Part shown: positions 9,274 to 16,017 of the stretch, in pieces
Layout of the letters: every line of letters starts with the position of its first letter
How positions within the stretch are numbered: position 1 is the stretch's first letter
DNA from: Enterococcus lemanii
Lineage (GTDB): Bacteria > Bacillota > Bacilli > Lactobacillales > Enterococcaceae
NCBI RefSeq assembly: GCF_016909125.1
Contig: NZ_JAFBFD010000035.1
Coordinates: forward strand, 1-34,206
Length of the DNA: 34,206 nt
Direction: 5' to 3'
Made by a program: the position numbers and the translations under genes
Notes under the pieces: generated by a model
The model's input: the letters and a program-made list of their open reading frames with translations, nothing else
Told to the model about the DNA's origin: nothing
The model's database searches: none

Positions 9274-10587
9274 TTATCTTTTTGAATTCTCAATCGCTTG
9301 TTGCATTTCTTTTGCTCTTGCGTCTGCAACTTTTTGGACATCTGGGTTTTCTTTAAAATAACTAATATCTTGGATTGCTTGTTGGAAGGCACGTGAGAAC
9401 TGTGGATAAGCCACTAATACTGGGCGTGCACGTCCTGATACTTGGTTTTGTTCCATTAAGATCCGCATCCCTTCGGATACTTCTTCTTTTAAAATCTCAA
9501 TCGTTGAGTTACGAATTGGTAAAACACTATTTCCTAAACTCATGATACGACTTGATTCTGTGCTCGTTGCATACTTAACTAAGGCTGCCGCTGCTTCTTT
9601 TTCGGTCGTTTTTGTCGTCATCGCTAGCTGCCAACTGCCGGTTGGTGAAACAAGTTTTTGCGTCGTATCTGATACTGGGTAAGGTAAAATACCATATTCA
9701 ATCTCTTGATAGTTTTCGTCTAAATCGGCCATTGTCCAAGACCCACTTAATAACATTGGGTATTTCCCTGTTTCAAATCCTTTTTCAATTGGGGTAATCG
9801 TTGTAATGCCTTCTTTAACTAAATTTTGAATAAATTCTAAACTTTCAACTGTTTTGTCTGAATTAAAATACCCTTCTGCTTCTGATCCATCTTCATTTAC
9901 AACTTCACCGCCATTTGACCAAATGAATGGTGTATAAGCGTAGGTCGCCATCTCATCATGAGAAGCAAGTTGTAAGTCAATTGCTGGTGTTGCAAATTTA
10001 TCTTTTAGTTTTTTACTAATTTCTTCAAATTCACTCCATGTCCAAGGGTTTTCAAGCGTTGGTAATTCATTGTCGGCAATTCCCGCTTCCGCAAACATCT
10101 TTTTATTATAATAAACCCCTACATTTGATTCTGAATAACCAAAAGCATAAAATTTCCCATCGTAAGTTCCTTGTTGTTTAATACTATCCAACACGTCATC
10201 CATATCTGCATCGTCTAAATATTCATCTAAAGGAGCGATTACTTGTGATTTAGCATAAGCTGCAGTATTGGGACCATCTAAAGTGATTACATCTGGCAAA
10301 GTATTCGTTGTAACAGCTGCGTTCACTTTATCTTCATATCCGCCACCACTTCCGCTTCGGGGAATGAATTCCGTTACAGCTTTATATTGGCCTTCGTATT
10401 CTTTATTAAATCCATCAATAATTTCTTTCCAAGCTTTTCCTTCAGCGGTCTCATCAGAAAATTGAACCCATACTTTAATATCTCCTGGGTTGCCTGATTT
10501 TGCTGATTGGTCGCCTTTACCACAAGCGCCTAAAGCAAGTGCTGTAACTGCCAATGCCACATATTTCCAACTTTTTCTACTCTTCAT
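9274..10587 (-). CDS. Sugar ABC transporter substrate-binding lipoprotein
   Basis: A 437-residue extracellular solute-binding protein of the family 1 (MalE/MsmE) type. The signal peptide MKSRKSWKYVALAVTALALGAC ends in a lipobox with the lipidated cysteine in ALGAC. The mature part has the expected start IKVWVQFSDETAEGKAWKE, the DVITLDGPNTAAYAKS segment and a WTWSEFEE block typical of oligosaccharide binders. AGGGGG lies seven bases before the ATG. It is the first gene after the regulated promoter, as expected for the most highly expressed component. The gene order (regulator, binding protein and permeases, GH32) resembles the pneumococcal sus system, which suggests sucrose or short FOS as ligand. 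No ATP-binding subunit follows. Confidence 0.93.
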   Translation of the reverse strand: MKSRKSWKYVALAVTALALGACGKGDQSAKSGNPGDIKVWVQFSDETAEGKAWKEIIDGFNKEYEGQYKAVTEFIPRSGSGGGYEDKVNAAVTTNTLPDVITLDGPNTAAYAKSQVIAPLDEYLDDADMDDVLDSIKQQGTYDGKFYAFGYSESNVGVYYNKKMFAEAGIADNELPTLENPWTWSEFEEISKKLKDKFATPAIDLQLASHDEMATYAYTPFIWSNGGEVVNEDGSEAEGYFNSDKTVESLEFIQNLVKEGITTITPIEKGFETGKYPMLLSGSWTMADLDENYQEIEYGILPYPVSDTTQKLVSPTGSWQLAMTTKTTEKEAAAALVKYATSTESSRIMSLGNSVLPIRNSTIEILKEEVSEGMRILMEQNQVSGRARPVLVAYPQFSRAFQQAIQDISYFKENPDVQKVADARAKEMQQAIENSKR

Positions 10588-10606
10588 TTGTTTTCCCCCT
10601 CTTCAT

Positions 10607-10651
10607 TTGAAACGTTTCAAGTTTGTTTTAAAAAAATATGAAACGTTTCAT
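10607..10651. promoter_or_regulatory. Two LacI-type operators of the beta-fructoside operon
   Basis: Two perfect palindromes, TTGAAACGTTTCAA (10607-10620) and ATGAAACGTTTCAT (10638-10651), have centres 31 bp apart, about three helical turns. Both lie downstream of the -10. The central CG fits a LacI-family operator, but the half-site spacing is shorter than the CcpA cre consensus, so the adjacent LacI protein is the likelier binder. Confidence 0.8.
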
Positions 10652-10661
10652 TTACAAACAG

Positions 10662-10690
10662 ATAATATCATTGGTAGCGTTTTCTGTCAA
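10662..10690 (-). promoter_or_regulatory. Promoter of the beta-fructoside operon
   Basis: On the minus strand TTGACA (10685-10690), a 17-base spacer and TATTAT (10662-10667) form a near-consensus promoter. Transcription should begin around 10655, directly before the first operator. Confidence 0.85.
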
Positions 10691-10746
10691 CTCCTTTTTT
10701 TAGATTTATTTCAAAAAAAATGGTTTGACTCAAAAAATCCCCCCTC

Positions 10747-11724
10747 TCATTCATTATTAATGGTTGTTTTACCTGGCTTGAAAGTTACTGGTAAAATCGT
10801 CCTTTGTTCAAAACTATTTCCGGTAATTAGCGCAAGTAACGTCTGAACTGCAGCTTCTGCCATCTTTTCAATTGGTTGAGCAATGGTTGATAATTCGTAT
10901 GGAAATTCATTGTTTTTACGAATCCCATCAAAGCCAATAATCTGATAATCTTCGACTACTTTTTTATTTAACTTCGTCATAATTTGGATTGTTTGCAAGG
11001 CAACGAGATCATTAATTGCAAAAATCCCATCCACTTCAGTATTTTCTCGCAAAAAATCTTCTAATTCTCCTGATAAATAGTCAATCGGTTCTAAAGGCGT
11101 AAATTTGACAAAATCGATTTGATTGGTTTCGCAATAATGAATAAAGCCATGTTTCCGATTTTGCGTTTCTGTCGGATAAACAGAAATAGCCCCAACAAAA
11201 GCCAGTTTTTTACATTGTCGTTTTACTAATTCCTCTGCTGCTATCTCGCCTCCGTGAAAATTGTCAGACGTCACATACGTCACTTCTTCAGAAAAGTGGC
11301 GATCAATAGTCACAAAAGGTAATTGTGAGGAGACATAGCGATCGATATCAGAATAAGTAATCCCAATAATCCCATCAACTTTACTTTGGCGAACCATTTG
11401 AATGTATTCGTTTTCTTTTTCTGCATCGCCATCAGAGTTACAAAGAAATAACTTATACTTATTTTTACTCAAGTATTCTTCAATATGATACGCAAATTCC
11501 GAAAAGAAAGGATGCCATATACTTGGTAAGATAAGCGCCACGGTATGACTACGATTGGTTTTTAACGCACGCGCATTTTCATCAATCTCATAATTTAATT
11601 CTTCAATGGCTTTTAAAACTTTTTCACGCGTGGCCTCTTTTACGTGAATTTTATTAATGACTTTTGAAACACTTCCTAAACTGACACCCGCATATTTAGC
11701 GACATCTTTCATTGTTACTTTCAT
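10747..11724 (-). CDS. LacI-family repressor of the beta-fructoside operon
   Basis: A 325-residue regulator. Residues about 4-50 form the LacI headpiece (TMKDVAKYAGVSLGSVSKVIN, then a hinge helix ending in ENARALK). The rest is a periplasmic-binding-protein-like core with SKVDGIIGIT and DGIFAINDLVALQ. It probably represses the operon by binding the two palindromes just downstream of it, with release by an imported sugar or its phosphate. The start at 11724 is favoured because AAGGGA lies nine bases upstream. An ATG at 11742 has no such site. It is in the same direction as the operon, but the strong promoter between them makes the operon separately controlled. Its own upstream region is interrupted by an IS4-family element. 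Confidence 0.9.
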   Translation of the reverse strand: MKVTMKDVAKYAGVSLGSVSKVINKIHVKEATREKVLKAIEELNYEIDENARALKTNRSHTVALILPSIWHPFFSEFAYHIEEYLSKNKYKLFLCNSDGDAEKENEYIQMVRQSKVDGIIGITYSDIDRYVSSQLPFVTIDRHFSEEVTYVTSDNFHGGEIAAEELVKRQCKKLAFVGAISVYPTETQNRKHGFIHYCETNQIDFVKFTPLEPIDYLSGELEDFLRENTEVDGIFAINDLVALQTIQIMTKLNKKVVEDYQIIGFDGIRKNNEFPYELSTIAQPIEKMAEAAVQTLLALITGNSFEQRTILPVTFKPGKTTINNE

Positions 11725-11810
11725 CTTTCTTATTCCCTTCATTACGCAAAAGCTTCATGCAGCTAAAAGCAGATTGTCCTTTATGCGCTTGTTCATTGTA
11801 TAGATTATAT

Positions 11811-13183
11811 CACTAGTGGTGCACAGAAAACATTTTATAATTAACAGAATTATCTGAAAATGATAACTCCTCAAAAATTTTAAAAAAACAAGTGCTGGCG
11901 CAGAGGATGACCTTTTTCCAGAAATTTTTATCCATTATTCAACTAAAACAGAAGTGACAACGACATCTAACTGATCAACTACTCGAACGAAATTGATCGA
12001 GCCACTGATTCACAGACTCAAACTTTAGATAGTGAAAGGCTCTTTTTAATTGAAAGAGGGTGGCAGTCGTGTTTAATTCAATCTTGACTAAATACGTAAG
12101 CAACGTCGCGATCAAAGTCAGAATCACTTGATTAATCGCGCCTTGTTCACTTTGCGAATAAAGTCGTTTAATAGTTAGATTTTGTTTTAAATGCTTAAAA
12201 AACAACTCAATTTGCCATCTTGCTTGATACATATCGGCGACTTCGCTGGCTGAAACATCAAAGCGATTGGTGACGTGTCGAAAACGCTCGGTCACATAGC
12301 CCACACCACCACCGAGAGTAACTTGCTGGTCACTGATGATTTGCCCATCAATGGTTTCTGGTTGTTCGACGCTTAATTGGTCTAAAACAGTGATTCGAGT
12401 GTTGGACTTTGTTCTTGTGACAAAGAAATAACCATCATGATGTAAACGATCGAGTAACTTGTAGTCAAAGTAACCACGATCAACGACATACGTTGCCTCC
12501 GCTTTGTTCACGAAATATTCAAGCTGCGTTCGGTCTTGCTCTTTCGCATTTGTTATCGTAAAACTTTCGGGATATTGGTTGTCTTTATCCAAGTAACAGA
12601 GGTTTAAATGCAACTTAATTCCTGCTTTTGTTTGACGAAATTCCGCGCAAGGAAACCATGTTTTGTTTAAGGGAATGGTCGTTGAATCAATCAATTGAAG
12701 GCTAGAGGTTTTTGAACTTGGCCGTTGTTGCGCAACTTTTTGTACGAGCCTTCCAAAGATTTCCATCAAAACCTCTGTTTGAATTTCTGTCCCCCTGCGA
12801 GACAAAGAGCTATGAGAAAGGGAATCGATGCCCATTTATTGGCACAATCGTTTGTCCATGAACGCGCGTCCAATTTCACGATAACTCGGTAATTCTTCGT
12901 AAACTGCATGCAAGAGAATCTTGAGCGTTGTTTCAAAATTGAGTTTCTTGTGATAATAATCAAAATTTTTAATGGTTATTTGGGCTTCTTTTGATAGTTC
13001 GTTAAATTCTATTGCAGAAACCCATTTCTTAAAGGCTGTTTTTTTGTTATACTTATCCATGTGTGGGTCCTTTTTTTATTGGTCTTGGATAAGTCATCCT
13101 TGATTCAGTATAAAGGACTTTTTTTGGTTTAGATAGTGATTGATCAGGTTTTTTAGTGCGAAATGATCTTTGTACCACTAGTG
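11811..13183 (-). mobile_element. Complete IS4-family insertion sequence with 9-bp target duplication
   Basis: The 1373-bp element is bounded by terminal inverted repeats CACTAGTGGTGCACAGA (11811-11827) and its partner at 13167-13183, which agrees at 15 of 17 positions. Both ends are flanked by the direct repeat AGATTATAT (11802-11810 and 13184-13192), the signature of transposition and in the size range known for the IS4 family. It carries one transposase frame, broken by a stop codon. The exact duplication implies a fairly recent insertion. Confidence 0.93.
11975..13060 (-). pseudogene. IS4-family transposase interrupted by an in-frame stop
   Basis: The reading frame starts at the ATG at 13060 (AAGGA upstream), runs 74 codons, meets TAA at 12836-12838, and resumes in the same frame at an ATG touching the stop (TAAATG) for another 286 codons. 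The second part holds the DDE catalytic core, with DSTTIPL near its start, a VVDRGYFDYKLL strand, and the YQARWQIELFFKHLK segment that matches the Y(2)R(3)E(6)K signature of IS4 transposases. The first part contains the N-terminal DNA-binding region (YREIGRAFMDKR). A single base change would account for the split. Readthrough or reinitiation at TAAATG could still give a product, but the parsimonious view is an inactivated transposase. Confidence 0.85.
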
Positions 13184-13227
13184 AGATTATATGACAATAA
13201 TCTATACGTAGCGTATCATAGAAACAT

Positions 13228-13450
13228 GTGAACTACTCACCACTTAGCTAAACCTGTCGGTTCTTGACGCTTGAAGTGGGCGCTTCTTGGGAATAGAGCA
13301 TACTTGCAAGCGTATTTCTTTACTCACAGCGGTGTCTCTTATTTACCAAGCTATCCCCGTAGTTCCTACGGTTCTTGATTACATCTAAGTCAATTGTTTT
13401 AGTCGCAGACCTTCCGTCAAAATATTGAGACTGGCATTGATATCTCGGTC
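13228..13450 (-). ncRNA. Predicted reRNA (omega RNA) of TnpB at the right end
   Basis: TnpB nucleases use an RNA transcribed from the 3' part of tnpB through the element's right end, with the guide taken from flanking DNA. Here the region just after the tnpB stop is rich in structure: CCGTAG-GAA-CTACGG (13357-13371), a pairing of CCCACTT with AAGTGG around 13240-13282, and the end GTTCAC. The guide would then read outward from 13227. The 5' limit inside tnpB is a guess from known systems. Confidence 0.65.
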
Positions 13451-14527
13451 ATGATGCGCATGACAAACAGGACAAGTCCATTCGCGGATTTCGAGCGTTT
13501 TCTTGCCATCTTTATGTCTACATTCTGAACAGATTTGGCTGGAAGGAAACCATTTATCTATTTTGATCATTTCACGCCCATACCAGTCCGCTTTGTATTG
13601 TAGTTTTATCACAAAGCTAGACCATGAGACATCCGCAATACTTTTAGCTAGTTTATGGTTACGCAACATCCCTTTTACGTTTAAGTTTTCAATACAGATG
13701 GTATCGTGATTTTTGATAATGTCTGTACTTAACTTATTCAAAAAGTCGTTCCGTTGATTGCTAACCTTTTCATGTAATCGTGCGACTTTTCGCTTTTGTT
13801 TTTGGTAATTCTTCGCGTCAAAAAGATTCACCCCTTTCTTCTTAGCCAATAATGCACGTCTTGATAACTTACGCTGTTCACGTTTTAGTTTCTTTGCCAT
13901 TTTTGACGTGAATTTGTTGTTACTAATTTTTTGACCATCAGAAAGAATGGCAAAGTCCGTGATGCCAAGGTCAACGCCAATAGCAGAATCGGTTTTAGGG
14001 AAAGCGACCATTTCTTCTTTACACAACAAGGAAATATAGTATTTACCACTTGAATGACGTGATACAGTGGCAGATTTGATTATTCCTTTCGGTTGTCTAT
14101 GGAGCTTAATTTTGATGAAAGACTTCAACTTAGGAACTTTGATAAATTTATTATCAATCAAAGCCACGGTGCCATTCTGATTATTGGTAGTATAACTCTG
14201 AACAGGATTTTTCTTGCTTTTGAACTTTGGAAAACCAACCGATTGATCACGAAAGAAATTCTTATAGGCTTTGTCTAAATTGAGCTGTGCATTCGCCAAT
14301 GCAAGACTATCTACTTCCTTCAAAAACGGAAATGCTTCCTTATATTTAGCGGGTGTTGGAAAGGTCATTTTTTTGGCAGAATCCTTTTTCGTTTCCTCAT
14401 AAGCTTTCATTCGGTCGCTAAGCATCAGATTGTAGACCTTACGGACACAACCAAAAGACTTAGCAAAGAAGATTTCTTGCTCTTCCGTTGGATAAATTCT
14501 AAACTTATAGGCTTTTAGTCGTTCCAT
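13385..14527 (-). CDS. tnpB: TnpB RNA-guided nuclease of IS605 family
   Basis: A 380-residue TnpB, full length for the family and the ancestral type of Cas12. The RuvC active site is intact: D186 in [11 protein letters not shown]280 in [11 protein letters not shown] and D362 in [11 protein letters not shown]. The zinc-ribbon cysteines are present as CSEC and CPVC. An N-terminal helix-turn-helix-like segment ([13 protein letters not shown]) matches the RNA-binding start of TnpB. The ATG at 14527 is preferred because AGGTGA lies five bases upstream. A GTG at 14536 is possible but too close to its ribosome site. It follows tnpA by 16 bases. In known systems TnpB cuts the empty donor or target site and so favours retention of the element. 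Confidence 0.95.
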   Translation of the reverse strand: MERLKAYKFRIYPTEEQEIFFAKSFGCVRKVYNLMLSDRMKAYEETKKDSAKKMTFPTPAKYKEAFPFLKEVDSLALANAQLNLDKAYKNFFRDQSVGFPKFKSKKNPVQSYTTNNQNGTVALIDNKFIKVPKLKSFIKIKLHRQPKGIIKSATVSRHSSGKYYISLLCKEEMVAFPKTDSAIGVDLGITDFAILSDGQKISNNKFTSKMAKKLKREQRKLSRRALLAKKKGVNLFDAKNYQKQKRKVARLHEKVSNQRNDFLNKLSTDIIKNHDTICIENLNVKGMLRNHKLAKSIADVSWSSFVIKLQYKADWYGREMIKIDKWFPSSQICSECRHKDGKKTLEIREWTCPVCHAHHDRDINASLNILTEGLRLKQLT

Positions 14528-14543
14528 GAAGTTCACCTACTCC

Positions 14544-14948
14544 CTATTTATGATTATTTCCTTGATTCTGAATATATTTTTTGATGACATCAATTGGTGC
14601 GCCACCAGTCGTCAAAAGACAGAAACTTTTAGACCAAAACATTTCTTTCCAAAGAGATTGTTTTACTCTTGGAAAGTCTCGTTTTATCAATCGGGAACTA
14701 GCACTTTTATAAGCATTGATAAACTTTGTCAATTCTGTTTTTGGTTGTGCTTTGAACAGAATATGAATATGGTCTTTCTCGTGATTCCATTCAACGAGCG
14801 TGATACGATAGGGCTCTGCAATTCGTTCAAAAGTTATTTTAGCAAATTCAGATATTTCCTCATCAATCACTTGTCTACGGTATTTAGTTACCAGTACAAG
14901 ATGATAATAGAGAAGAAATACTGAATGATTGTTAGTGTCTAACTCCAT
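14544..14948 (-). CDS. tnpA: TnpA single-strand transposase (Y1 HUH) of IS200/IS605
   Basis: A 134-residue Y1 transposase that cuts and joins single-stranded DNA at the hairpin ends of the element. The HUH metal motif is DHIHILF (H60, H62) and the catalytic tyrosine is in IKKYIQNQG (Y125). Both are intact and the length is normal, so the element may still move. The ribosome site is weak, as is common for IS200-type transposases whose translation is kept low. An inverted repeat just upstream may also limit expression. It precedes tnpB in the same direction. Confidence 0.95.
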   Translation of the reverse strand: MELDTNNHSVFLLYYHLVLVTKYRRQVIDEEISEFAKITFERIAEPYRITLVEWNHEKDHIHILFKAQPKTELTKFINAYKSASSRLIKRDFPRVKQSLWKEMFWSKSFCLLTTGGAPIDVIKKYIQNQGNNHK

Positions 14949-14967
14949 TGTTTTATCAACTCATTTC

Positions 14968-15021
14968 TTATATAGACTGATTGTAACACAGAACGAAACA
15001 AAAAGGCAATCAGTCTTATAT
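14968..15021 (-). repeat. Inverted repeat upstream of tnpA
   Basis: AGACTGATTG (14974-14983) pairs perfectly with CAATCAGTCT (15007-15016), with further A/T pairing outside the arms and a loop of about 23 bases. A weak promoter (TTGCCT, 18 bases, TACAAT on the minus strand) lies within the loop and arm. The fold could impede tnpA expression or mark the leader, as in other IS200-type elements. This role is inference. Confidence 0.55.
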
Positions 15022-15070
15022 GTCGGTTTTCGAGTTACCCACGATAACCCTCATACCGAACAGCATTCAT

Positions 15071-15093
15071 CACCCACCTATAGAGGATGGGCG
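15071..15093 (-). repeat. Left-end hairpin of the IS605-type element
   Basis: CACCCACCT and AGGATGGGCG fold into a stem of about eight pairs with one bulged A and one mismatch around a short loop, about 120 bases upstream of tnpA. It is shaped like the subterminal hairpins recognised by TnpA. Confidence 0.6.
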
Positions 15094-15257
15094 ACTTCTG
15101 CTTAGTTAAGTTAAAGAAGAATACCTATGTTAAAAACTTGTTAACCGTTTACTAGGCATCCTTTGCAAAGATACATTTCTTGTGTTATGCGGTTTATCAT
15201 ATAAATTTCATTGCCCTAAGTGTAAAATATATTGCGGTAGGACTAGAAAAAAAGAAA

Positions 15258-15316
15258 GAAGACCATTATTCTTAATGTTAGGTTTAGCAGCCAATAACAA
15301 AAAGAGGATGGTCTTC
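15258..15316. repeat. Inverted repeat before the transposase remnant
   Basis: GAAGACCAT (15258-15266) and ATGGTCTTC (15308-15316) are perfect 9-bp arms about 41 bases apart, ending one base before the ATG of the remnant. They could be part of the end of the decayed element. No matching right end was found. Confidence 0.4.
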
Positions 15317-15317
15317 A

Positions 15318-15660
15318 TGGAAACAATTATAAATGATTTGGTAGAGTTTTTAAAGAGTGATACAGACAATATTTCAAAAGAAAAACATTTGGGCACTTCT
15401 ATTCGAGAAAAGGGATGCTTCGAATGATTGCGAGCTTGAAGAATCAAGAATTAGATGAATGGTTTCTTTCAGATTTAACACCGAGCCTTTCATTACCCGA
15501 AAAAAGAAAGCAAGAACAAGCGGCAGTGAGAGTGGCGACATCGAAAAAATGGAATAAATCAGAAGCTCATCTGGGTGCACATTAAGCAAAAATTGTTGGC
15601 AGTGAAAAATCTTCAACAAGCATGAGTAAGCTGGCACGAGCGCTTATGGTGCCCTACTAA
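15318..15660 (+). pseudogene. Decayed ISLre2/UPF0236-like transposase remnant
   Basis: Two fragments in different frames. The first (15318 to about 15410, METIINDLVEFLKSDTDNIS...) looks like the start of an ISLre2-type transposase. The second (15415-15660) looks like a C-terminal end: MLRMIASLKNQELDEWF, then QEQAAVRVATSKKW and EAHLGAH, a TAA at 15583-15585 where a glutamine codon is expected, then AKIVGSEKSSTSMSKLARAL. Most of the middle is missing, so this is an internally deleted and frameshifted copy. The family name comes from memory of the general pattern and is uncertain. That it is a non-functional fragment is much surer. Confidence 0.45.
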
Positions 15661-15692
15661 ACAAAGAAAAAACGATTGAGGTGGCTTGCGAA

Positions 15693-15796
15693 CACTTGAT
15701 AATGAGCGACTTTGGATTACGATGCTTGGCCTGACGCATCATTGGTGACGCGTTTTTCTGGCAGGCCATCCAAAGTCGGAGGCTCGTTGTCAAGTG
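15693..15796 (+). other. Long branched hairpin of unknown nature
   Basis: CACTTGATAATGAGC (15693-15707) pairs with GCTCGTTGTCAAGTG (15782-15796), 15 pairs with two T:G. GACTTTGGAT (15708-15717) pairs with ATCCAAAGTC (15768-15777), ten perfect pairs with a four-base bulge GGAG. GGCCTG (15728-15733) pairs with CAGGCC (15762-15767), and a top stem ACGCATCA/TGACGCGT closes on TTGG. Both outer wobbles are U:G only in a plus-strand transcript. It could be an RNA element, a MITE or a transposon-end fragment. Confidence 0.55.
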
Positions 15797-16017
15797 CACC
15801 GGTCAAATAAGAGAAGAGGATTTCGGCACGAGAATCTAGCGGAAATAATGGTAAAATATTTTTACCGCAAAACTATTGACACTTACTTCATTGCCTTCAA
15901 ACAAGTACAATAATCTTTTTTGTGTTAAAATAATATTAAAAGAACACTTGAAATCATTCCGTTACTTATTTGCCAATTGTCTTGTTGTCTTTTGCACAGT
16001 AAAGAGAGGTGGAATTA

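Larger units (their letters stand above)
11798..13207. repeat. Split 28-bp palindrome surrounding the IS insertion
   Basis: Removing the IS and one copy of its 9-bp duplication joins GTATAGATTAT (11798-11808) to ATAATCTATAC (13197-13207) across ATGACA, giving a perfect 11-bp-arm palindrome. The element therefore landed inside a palindrome about 75 bases upstream of the LacI start, possibly an operator or a small terminator-like hairpin. Confidence 0.65.
13228..15110 (-). mobile_element. IS200/IS605-family element with tnpA and tnpB
   Basis: A roughly 1.9-kb element with tnpA upstream of tnpB on the minus strand and no terminal inverted repeats or target duplication, as expected for this family. 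The left end carries a bulged hairpin (15071-15093). The right end ends near GTTCAC (minus strand, 13228-13233) after a conserved structured tail. The outer limits are estimates: the left end probably lies between 15100 and 15116, near TTTAACTTAAC on the minus strand, which would hold the target motif. Confidence 0.85.

Noticed and set aside
12766-12963. Separate 65-codon frame inside the IS4-type element
   Set aside because: It is an out-of-frame shadow of the transposase. The true frame continues across the TAA in the same phase.
13201-13384. Short direct and inverted repeats suggestive of a CRISPR-like array
   Set aside because: There are no regularly spaced repeats. The structure is explained by the right end and reRNA of the IS605-type element.
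15182-15427. Open frame of 81 codons with a CPKC motif at its start
   Set aside because: Its first half crosses the upstream region and an inverted repeat with no ribosome site. Only the part from 15318 looks like protein, and that is the N-terminus of the transposase remnant.
15876-15911. TTGACA and TACAAT as the pckA promoter
   Set aside because: The spacer is 24 bases, too long for a sigma-A promoter, so no promoter was called for pckA.
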